12,863 nt of DNA from NCBI GenBank assembly GCA_014523665.1, contig JAATVR010000684.1:1-12863 (forward strand), read 5' to 3'. This stretch comes from Nitrososphaerales archaeon TH526. GTDB lineage: Archaea; Thermoproteota; Nitrososphaeria; Nitrososphaerales; Nitrososphaeraceae. The position numbers and the translations under genes are program-made. Positions 6,270 through 12,026 of this stretch are shown in pieces (positions within the stretch are counted from its first letter, which is position 1; the number at the start of each line of letters is the position of its first letter). The notes under the pieces were generated by a model. That model was given only the letters and a program-made list of their open reading frames with translations. It made no database searches and had not been told where the DNA came from.

Positions 6270-7619
6270 TCACGGGGTTAGACGATCAATATCCCTTGGA
6301 TAAAATGTAGCGTCTCGAATATTCTCTATATTCATGAGTACCATGATAAGTCTTTCCAATCCTACTCCAAAACCTGCATGAGGGGGAACACCATAGTCAA
6401 AAACTCTCAGATGGAAATCGAACATATCCGTGTTTAATCCTTGTTTTTTCATATTTCCTAAAAGAGATTCCTTCCTATTTATCCTGGTACTACCAGAGGA
6501 GATTTCAAGAGAACCATACATCAAATCAAATGATTCACAAAACTTCTCAGATCTCGAAGTCGGCTTAACATAGAATGGTTTTATAGCAGTAGGCCAGTCG
6601 ATTATATAGTAAAAAGTGTCGCCGTTAAAGACCTCATTTGAAAGTCCTTTCATAATCTGAGGGTTGATATCGTCACCCCATCTGATACGTTCGCCTTTTG
6701 CCTGAAGTTTATCGATTATCTCATCGTATCTGTATTTTGGGAATGGTGTCTTGATCTTTGGCAATGTGCTATGCATACTCTCAAGATCATCCCGATGTTT
6801 GTCATTTATCGAGTCAATAATATGTTTTATCATTGCTTCTAGTAAATCCATAAGGTCATTGTAATCTGCAAAGGCCTGTTCAACGTCGATCGAGGTTGCT
6901 TCGGATAAATGTCTCTTTGTTCTCGAGGGTTCTGCCCTAAAAATAGGTCCGATCTCATAAACATTTTCAAAAGCCATCGTGAGCTGTTCCTTATACAATT
7001 GGGGACTTTGTGCCAAAAATGCCTCTTTACTATAGTAAAAAATCGGAAACAGGGCAGCTCCCCCTTCAGTAGCTGTTGCGATCATTTTGGGAGTGTTTAC
7101 CTCAATGAAGCCTTTGGCATCAAGGAACGCTCTGACAGAACTAAGTGTCGTATGGCGAATTCCAAATGTGCTTCTTAAAAAATTTCGCCTCAAATCTATG
7201 GCTCTAAGATCAAGGCGCGTATCAATACCTACAGTTGATCTTTTAGCCTGGATCGTGAATGGTGCTGCCTGCTTAGCTAACGAAAATATTCTCACCTCAG
7301 TGGGAATGACTTCTATTCCGTTAGGCGATCTATTTTGTGCTCGAACCTTCCCTTTGACCGCTAATGACGTGTGCTCCTTTATATGCGAGAGCTGATCGAG
7401 AACCTTGTCTGAACATTCGCCTCGTTTTGCAGTTACTTGTATTTCTCCTAGTCTGTCTCTTATTACAACAAACTGAATATTACCGTGGCTCCTTGTGCTA
7501 GAAACCCATCCCATTACAGTGATCTGCTTGGTATCTAAAGTAGGTAGAATTTCCTTAGAGTAATGGGTTCTTCTCCAATCACCTAATTCCTGTTCTTGCA
7601 ATAATTCGCTCAATTTCAA
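6270..7619 (-). CDS. aspS: Aspartyl-tRNA synthetase, archaeal/eukaryal type, probably non-discriminating
   Basis: The 449-residue class IIb synthetase has an OB-fold anticodon-binding domain (~17-115), motif 1 around IRHTTLSSVRAFLDAKGFIEVNTP (155-178), QSPQLYKEQL (204-213), motif 2 around EIGPIFRAE..RHLSEA (222-241), and motif 3 GVGLERL in the last 35 residues, ending at RLTP. It charges tRNA(Asp). Aligned by eye to the Thermococcus enzyme, the anticodon-domain residue that is Lys85 in discriminating AspRS is Pro99 here, as in non-discriminating forms; the Trp26 position is Ser40. This fits charging of tRNA(Asn) with Asp for repair by GatCAB in the same operon. The start is TTG at 7617-7619, about 39 nt from a TATA-like box; no in-frame ATG or GTG is nearby. 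Confidence 0.95.
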   Translation of the reverse strand: MKLSELLQEQELGDWRRTHYSKEILPTLDTKQITVMGWVSSTRSHGNIQFVVIRDRLGEIQVTAKRGECSDKVLDQLSHIKEHTSLAVKGKVRAQNRSPNGIEVIPTEVRIFSLAKQAAPFTIQAKRSTVGIDTRLDLRAIDLRRNFLRSTFGIRHTTLSSVRAFLDAKGFIEVNTPKMIATATEGGAALFPIFYYSKEAFLAQSPQLYKEQLTMAFENVYEIGPIFRAEPSRTKRHLSEATSIDVEQAFADYNDLMDLLEAMIKHIIDSINDKHRDDLESMHSTLPKIKTPFPKYRYDEIIDKLQAKGERIRWGDDINPQIMKGLSNEVFNGDTFYYIIDWPTAIKPFYVKPTSRSEKFCESFDLMYGSLEISSGSTRINRKESLLGNMKKQGLNTDMFDFHLRVFDYGVPPHAGFGVGLERLIMVLMNIENIRDATFYPRDIDRLTP

Positions 7620-7653
7620 AACCTTGACGATGGTTAAGCTTGTATTAATGAGT

Positions 7654-7663
7654 TTAATTTATC
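7654..7663 (-). promoter_or_regulatory. TATA-like box for the aspS-gatCAB operon
   Basis: The minus strand reads GATAAATTAA, predicting a transcript start near 7632 and a leader of about 13 nt before the TTG start. AAGG within that leader is a weak SD match. Confidence 0.4.
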
Positions 7664-7750
7664 TTTTCACGTAAGGTCTATTCGACGATAATGTTAGGAT
7701 TCTCCTTACATTGAAAAGAAGCTAGAATGAGAGAATTTAGAAATATGCAT

Positions 7751-7784
7751 ATATATTTATATTCAATATCTGGTAACTGAGGTG
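7751..7784 (+). promoter_or_regulatory. TATA-like box and SD-like GAGGTGA before the winged-helix gene
   Basis: ATATATTTATATT (7751-7763) is a strong AT box 29-41 nt before the GTG at 7792. GAGGTGA (7778-7784... beginning within ACTGAGGTGA) lies about 7 nt before the GTG, an unusually good SD for this window. The two overlap awkwardly: the AT box predicts a start point near 7783, which would cut the SD, so one of them may not be functional. Confidence 0.4.
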
Positions 7785-7791
7785 AAATCTG

Positions 7792-8382
7792 GTGTCTATC
7801 GAGTATAGTGATCGGGGCAAGGATGAAATTGTAGGTACTGCTGACCCGGGAACTAACGTTAACGTTACAATCTCCATAGGCGACATCCGGGTCCAGTTTA
7901 ATGGATCTGCAGATTCGGTTATATCTTCGGTGATATCATTTCTAACAAAACAAATCCCCGCATTGGATCTAGCGAATAGGATTTCACTCAATTACACTAT
8001 TACCGAGCTAATACAATCATACTCAGATATAATCAAAATAACTCCCGAAGGTCCGAGGGTAATTCCAATATTGGACGGAGTTGAGCTTCGAAAGCTCTCA
8101 GACAAGCAAATTGTTGCCCTTCAATTGATTGCCTCCCGTATCGCAAAGGGAATAGGCAGGATTGAGGATGACAGATTGCGTATGTCTGACCTACAATCAG
8201 CTACGGGATTAAAGTCAAAATCAATTAGTTCAAGGTTGTCCGAGTTGGTTAAGGTAGGATATGTCCAAAGAGATGCCGTTAGAGATGGCGGTGAATTACC
8301 AGCATACCGAATCACTACCTCAGGAATTAACTGGCTAAATTCTATGCTTGCAAAACGGAAGAAAATCCAAGGAATGGACTAG
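7792..8382 (+). CDS. Winged-helix protein with N-terminal beta-hairpin module (function unknown)
   Basis: The 196-residue soluble protein has no signal or membrane segment. Residues ~22-56 read as two strands and a helix (VNVTISIGDIRVQFNGS, then ADSVISSVISFLTK). A middle segment contains SLNYTITELIQSYSDIIKITPEGPRV. The C-terminal ~100-187 is a winged helix: a scaffold helix KQIVALQLIASRIAKG, a recognition region LKSKSISSRLSELVKVGYVQR, and a wing with AYRITTSGINWLNSML. Proteins of this build are common in Nitrososphaeria, to my recollection, without a known role; DNA binding is inferred from the fold. The start is GTG at 7792-7794, behind an SD-like GAGGTGA. It is divergent from aspS and convergent, 43 nt apart, with a second protein of the same design. 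A 14-bp palindrome lies in codons 21-26. Confidence 0.75.
   Translation: MSIEYSDRGKDEIVGTADPGTNVNVTISIGDIRVQFNGSADSVISSVISFLTKQIPALDLANRISLNYTITELIQSYSDIIKITPEGPRVIPILDGVELRKLSDKQIVALQLIASRIAKGIGRIEDDRLRMSDLQSATGLKSKSISSRLSELVKVGYVQRDAVRDGGELPAYRITTSGINWLNSMLAKRKKIQGMD
7854..7867. repeat. 14-bp perfect palindrome inside the winged-helix gene
   Basis: TAACGTTAACGTTA is its own reverse complement. It encodes part of the Thr-Asn-Val-Asn-Val-Thr stretch, so the repeated AAC-GTT codon pair, itself self-complementary, may explain it. An operator for self-regulation is possible but unproven. Confidence 0.3.
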
Positions 8383-8425
8383 ATGCTCGCCTATGATAAG
8401 TTATGTTAGTTGAGCGGGATCAATA

Positions 8426-8929
8426 TCAAGTCGTCTTTTGCAAATAGATATAATTGCGGGCAGTTCCACTTCGAATTATGATGCCTTCTCTAACCATGTC
8501 TGTGAGTGAATGAGAAACGGCGGTTCTGTCGTAGCTATAACCCCTTCGCAGTAATTCTTCATGAATTTCTGCCAAAAGTCGCTGAGTGGCGAAATACCCT
8601 TCTTCCCACAGTGTTTCCAGAAGTATTCTACATGTCATACCTGTTTTATGTGACGATTTTCTCTCCCTCCTGATTACCCCTTTACCAGAAGGAATAGCGT
8701 TTGAATCTATCAGCAATCTAATATTTTCAAACTGATTTTGCAGTTCACCAATAGCTACCGAATTCTTTTCATCCAATGGACTTGGATGATCGATACCATC
8801 AAGGACGTTTTGAACGACCTCCTTGACTTTGTTTTCTGTGCATGTTATTTCGACTTCCCATCCTTTGTGCTTCAGCTTGATTTTCACTTCATCCGACTGA
8901 GCAGCTAGTGGCGGGGGGCTATCATTCAT
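8426..8929 (-). CDS. Second beta-hairpin/winged-helix protein, next to nurA (function unknown)
   Basis: From the ATG at 8927-8929 the protein has 167 residues. After a Pro-rich start, residues ~14-47 give two strands and a helix (EVKIKLKHKGWEVEITCTE, NKVKEVVQNVLDGI), matching the order seen in the neighbouring convergent winged-helix protein. A predicted helical linker (GELQNQFENIRLLIDS) leads to a basic stretch (RRERKSS) and a C-terminal winged helix at ~98-163 (ILLETLWEEGYFATQRLLAEI, YDRTAVSHSLTDMVREGIIIRSG, NYIYLQ). DNA binding is inferred. A TTG at 8936-8938 would add three residues, but the TATA-like box at 8961-8970 fits the ATG with a ~10-nt leader. The gene is divergent from nurA across about 109 nt, which suggests a regulator or partner of NurA-HerA. 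Confidence 0.72.
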   Translation of the reverse strand: MNDSPPPLAAQSDEVKIKLKHKGWEVEITCTENKVKEVVQNVLDGIDHPSPLDEKNSVAIGELQNQFENIRLLIDSNAIPSGKGVIRRERKSSHKTGMTCRILLETLWEEGYFATQRLLAEIHEELLRRGYSYDRTAVSHSLTDMVREGIIIRSGTARNYIYLQKTT

Positions 8930-8960
8930 GTTGAACAAGCAACGTTGGAAAAGTTCACAC

Positions 8961-8970
8961 TGATAAACTT
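8961..8970 (-). promoter_or_regulatory. TATA-like box for the winged-helix gene beside nurA
   Basis: The minus strand reads AAGTTTATCA, centred about 37 nt before the ATG at 8929, predicting a start point near 8939. Confidence 0.35.
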
Positions 8971-8979
8971 GTTCCTTTA

Positions 8980-9010
8980 CATCTTGCGCATCTTGCGCAA
9001 CATTAATTAA
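8980..9010 (+). promoter_or_regulatory. nurA-herA promoter: tandem 9-bp repeat followed by an AT box
   Basis: CATCTTGCG occurs twice head-to-tail (8980-8988 and 8989-8997), and the second copy runs into the 8-bp palindrome TTGCGCAA (8993-9000). Directly after it, TTAATTAA (9003-9010) is a TATA-like box whose spacing predicts a start point near 9033, six bases before the ATG of nurA. The repeat occupies the BRE/upstream position, where a regulator could compete with or help TFB. Confidence 0.42.
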
Positions 9011-9038
9011 CTTCGATTTTTAGATATTGTTGATCAAT

Positions 9039-10079
9039 ATGGATGCGAATGCGCATTTAAACTTCTATCTTGAAGAAGATTGTATCTTAGAATTTGAAAA
9101 CACTTTCAGAAAATCGATGAAAATGTGTTTGTTAGATCAATTGGAAGAAATCCTTAAAGGGAGAAGAATTATTTTTGATTCAATTGGAGAGACGATTGTT
9201 CCACCTCGAAGGGTTGGGAGTTTTGATCAAGCTTGCGCAGTGGCTCCTAGGGTTATTCACAGAAACGAGAAGATGACGTACATTAGTGCAATAGATTCGA
9301 GTGTTATTCATTTAGCTAGGACGGAGGAAGGGAGATTGTATATTGCAAAATCGGGGATCGTGATATCATCAGGTAGAAAAATTCGATGCCATTTCAAGAT
9401 AGGTCCCGAGCTGATTTATCTTACCGAGGATTCCTTGTGTAACTCCAAGATAGATCATAATCTAGTAAATCTGTTGTTAGTTGACAGCAGCGTCGCCAGA
9501 CGTCTTATCAGGATAAGATTGGAGAGAGCAATTCAACTTATGCTCTCTCGCCGTTTGAATAATTCAATAATACTGATAGATGGATCCCTAAGGCCCTCCA
9601 TATTTGAGGATCACAGCTGTACCATTAACAGAGTAATCGAAGCTTCTACTCTGAACAATAATGATGTTATAGGTCTGTCTAAGAACACTAACCTGACGAC
9701 TCTTCATCAATTTGAATATCTGCTTAGCACAATACCTTACTCCGCTTGCATCGATACGGATTATGTGATTAAGAGTCTGGTAAGGAAGACTTTAGGTAAG
9801 AATATGCTAGTGAAACTTGGAAAAAATGAGAATGAACATGTCCTCCGAGCAGACATATGCTCTGCGAATGGAAATGATTTGGAATGTTTAGAGAGACTTA
9901 TCGGAAATGACATGATCTTTCGTAGCTACCCCGAATCACTTAGGATTGCACATCATATTTCAACTTTCACAACCACAGAGGTCTCATCATTAAAGGGATT
10001 CGTATCAAGGAGCTATGGTGCGGAAGAGGTTGCTCAAACTGATAATAGAAAGAACCTTTTGGGGGTCTCGTTTACTTGA
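9039..10079 (+). CDS. nurA: NurA-domain 5'-3' nuclease
   Basis: From the ATG at 9039 the protein has 346 residues. NurA motifs are clear: the first metal-binding Asp in ISAIDSS (Asp86), the second in IILIDGSL (Asp181), the GLSKNTNL segment with Lys215, and the C-terminal SYPESLRIAHH (Tyr297-Pro298, His305). NurA is a Mn-dependent exo/endonuclease that works with the HerA translocase to resect DNA ends for homologous recombination. An in-frame TTG at 9027 would add four residues, but the predicted transcript start near 9033 lies after it. The TGA stop overlaps the TTG start of herA (TTGA), fixing the pair as one operon. Mre11 and Rad50, often clustered with these genes in other archaea, are not in the window. 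Confidence 0.9.
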   Translation: MDANAHLNFYLEEDCILEFENTFRKSMKMCLLDQLEEILKGRRIIFDSIGETIVPPRRVGSFDQACAVAPRVIHRNEKMTYISAIDSSVIHLARTEEGRLYIAKSGIVISSGRKIRCHFKIGPELIYLTEDSLCNSKIDHNLVNLLLVDSSVARRLIRIRLERAIQLMLSRRLNNSIILIDGSLRPSIFEDHSCTINRVIEASTLNNNDVIGLSKNTNLTTLHQFEYLLSTIPYSACIDTDYVIKSLVRKTLGKNMLVKLGKNENEHVLRADICSANGNDLECLERLIGNDMIFRSYPESLRIAHHISTFTTTEVSSLKGFVSRSYGAEEVAQTDNRKNLLGVSFT

Positions 10080-11572
10080 AAATCCTGCAAAAAACAAATG
10101 ATGAATTGATACTGTTGGCAGTAAAGTCAGAAATGGTCTCCAAGGGCGACTACTTTCTGATCGAAGATACTGATATGAAAAGGAAACTGATAGTTCAAGT
10201 GTACAATGAGGAATATCTCTCGAACCAATCTATTATTGAGGACATCGTTAAGGACGAAATAGTTCGTGCAACCAGCCCTGGAGTATCATATGATCCATTA
10301 GAAATAGGATTATTATCAGGTATAGTGCGCGATTCGAGGCTTTTCAAGGCCAAAATAAGAGGTTCTTCTATTGGCTCAGATCCAAATATGTCAAGTGATG
10401 TTACTTGGTTACCGTCGAGAGTAAATTCGAAGATTAGGCGTCTCACAATTTCTGAATTGAATCGTATACTCAATAGAAGTGGCGAGTCTCCCATTTCGAT
10501 TGGATTCGTTGATAACAGTCAAGATCCCTTCATCATCTACGCCGAAGATCTTGATGGCAGGCTAAACATAATTGCAGGCAAGAAAGAATCAGGTAAATCA
10601 CATCTATCAAAATTACTTGTCAAGTCCCTCCTAGAACATGGAGCATTTATCCTCATATTTGACCTAAATAATGAATATACGGGATTAGGAATTAAGACCA
10701 ATGGATCACGTTCAAATGTTGATTCGAAGATAGTTCTTCTTGAACCGGGAAAGAATCTGCGCTTTTCATTAGAATACTGTGGCAAGCCATCTGTATCTTC
10801 GATGCTTAAGAATTCATTAGATATGCCTTCCACCTCATTGCGTGAGTTCTTTAGAATATGGGACAATCTTGACAAGAGACATGTACTGACAATAGAAGCA
10901 CTTTCAAATGCCATTAATAATTGGAATTTCAATGATCTTGTTCGCGATGCATTAATCTCAAGGTTTCATACGATATATAGTTCGAGGCTATTTCTCAATG
11001 ATGAGAAAAATGACGAATATGAAGGATTAAGATTCGAAGATTTGATTTCCAATAATGTCCATGGCCTAGCAATGATCGTGAATATGGGGAGTCTTACACC
11101 GACCATAAGACACATGGTCGTCGAGTTGATACTAAATAAGCTGGTTGAATTGCTGGTGAACGATGTGATCCATCCCATATTTCTCTTTGCAGAGGAAGCC
11201 CATCTGTATATCAAAGAGACTTACTGGGACGACATTATCACTAGAATGCGTCATTTTGGGATCTATTCCACATTTATTACTAATCACCCTGAGGCACTAG
11301 GCGAAGGGATCTTGAGACAAGTCGACAATATATTCTTGTTCAATTTCGTGAATGAATCTGACCTAGAGAGAATTTCTAAAATTTCCCTCGTTGACAAGGA
11401 TACGATTAAGTCGATAGTTAGAACTCTTCCTCAAAGATATTCACTCTTAATCGGAAAAATGGTTCAGGAACTACCAATAGTAGTTAGGGTTCCTCAATTG
11501 GATATCAAAACCTATGGAGAAACCAAAAAATTCTTTAAAAAGAAAAACCCTACCATGTTACCTTCTAAATAA
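10076..11572 (+). CDS. herA: HerA-like DNA translocase ATPase (DUF87), partner of NurA
   Basis: The protein has 498 residues. The N-terminal ~1-115 is a beta-rich HAS-barrel-like domain, followed by the FtsK/HerA RecA core: Walker A GKKESGKS (168-175), IFDLNNEY (194-201, the usual D-x-x-x-E-Y after strand 2), an all-helical insertion of about 235-330, and Walker B FLFAEEAH (369-376). HerA forms a hexameric ring that pumps duplex DNA into the NurA nuclease. The segment after Walker B reads ITNHPEAL (401-408), where classical HerA has TQRP, and LRQVDNIFLFNF replaces the usual SQ...R ending, so this is a divergent subfamily. The start is TTG at 10076, overlapping the nurA stop. The last 8 nt overlap the 3' end of the convergent PII gene. 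The tail is very basic (KKFFKKKNP). Confidence 0.9.
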   Translation: MKILQKTNDELILLAVKSEMVSKGDYFLIEDTDMKRKLIVQVYNEEYLSNQSIIEDIVKDEIVRATSPGVSYDPLEIGLLSGIVRDSRLFKAKIRGSSIGSDPNMSSDVTWLPSRVNSKIRRLTISELNRILNRSGESPISIGFVDNSQDPFIIYAEDLDGRLNIIAGKKESGKSHLSKLLVKSLLEHGAFILIFDLNNEYTGLGIKTNGSRSNVDSKIVLLEPGKNLRFSLEYCGKPSVSSMLKNSLDMPSTSLREFFRIWDNLDKRHVLTIEALSNAINNWNFNDLVRDALISRFHTIYSSRLFLNDEKNDEYEGLRFEDLISNNVHGLAMIVNMGSLTPTIRHMVVELILNKLVELLVNDVIHPIFLFAEEAHLYIKETYWDDIITRMRHFGIYSTFITNHPEALGEGILRQVDNIFLFNFVNESDLERISKISLVDKDTIKSIVRTLPQRYSLLIGKMVQELPIVVRVPQLDIKTYGETKKFFKKKNPTMLPSK

Positions 11573-11912
11573 CCGCTTCATCGCCACGTTGTCTTGTTCC
11601 TATATCTATCGTTTCGAGGACGGGTGAGATAAATATTTTTCCATCTCCTGCTGAACCCGTGCTTATCGAGTCCAAAATAGCATTAACCACATTTTCTACC
11701 TGGGAATCAGGAACTACTGTAACGACATTGGCACGGACTGAAAATTCAGATACAAACCTACTTGTCCCTCTTCCACTTTCAACGATGGGCTTCTCACCCT
11801 TACCTCTGCCTTTTGCTTCGATGATGGTACATCCGCCTATACCTGCCTTCTTGAAGGCTTCACTTACCGCACTAATCTTTTCATTAGGTATAATTGCCTC
11901 AATACGCTTCAT
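11565..11912 (-). CDS. PII-family nitrogen regulatory protein with divergent T-loop
   Basis: The protein has 115 residues, the size of GlnB/GlnK. The ferredoxin-like core is plain: MKRIEAIIPNEKISAVSEAFKKAGIGGCTI at the start, ANVVTVVPDSQVENVVNAI, then GDGKIFISPVLETIDIGT. PII trimers bind ATP/ADP and 2-oxoglutarate and control ammonium transport and nitrogen enzymes through the T-loop. Here the T-loop (~37-57) is changed: Lys38-Gly39 replaces Arg-Gln (Gln39 helps hold Mg-ATP-2-oxoglutarate), Phe53 aligns with the uridylylated Tyr51, and Arg60 with Lys58. No amt gene is in the window. The ATG at 11910-11912 has a TATA-like box 26 nt upstream, implying a leaderless transcript. Its 3' end overlaps herA by 8 nt. 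Confidence 0.9.
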   Translation of the reverse strand: MKRIEAIIPNEKISAVSEAFKKAGIGGCTIIEAKGRGKGEKPIVESGRGTSRFVSEFSVRANVVTVVPDSQVENVVNAILDSISTGSAGDGKIFISPVLETIDIGTRQRGDEAVI

Positions 11913-11933
11913 AGGCTCGTATAATTTAGTTCA

Positions 11934-11941
11934 CGATATAA
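11934..11941 (-). promoter_or_regulatory. TATA-like box of the PII gene (leaderless)
   Basis: The minus strand reads TTATATCG, centred about 26 nt before the A of the ATG at 11912, the spacing for a transcript that begins at the start codon. An identical octamer lies 27 bp further upstream at 11961-11968. Confidence 0.5.
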
Positions 11942-11965
11942 GGTTTTCAAACTATATTTGCGATA

Positions 11966-11995
11966 TAATAAATAAAAGTAAAATTTACTAAAACG
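11966..11995 (-). terminator. T-rich terminator after hemD
   Basis: Read on the minus strand, 32-61 nt beyond the hemD stop, the stretch is dominated by T runs (GTTTTAG, ATTTTAC, TTTTATTTATT). It is a likely U-tract terminator that separates hemD from the PII promoter just downstream. Confidence 0.45.
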
Positions 11996-12026
11996 TGAAA
12001 TTATCACAGAAATGGGCAAGATCATA

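Noticed and set aside
7727..7780. 17-codon ORF ahead of the winged-helix gene ending just before GAGGTGA, a possible leader peptide.
   Set aside because: It overlaps the likely TATA box of that gene, so it would not be in the transcript.
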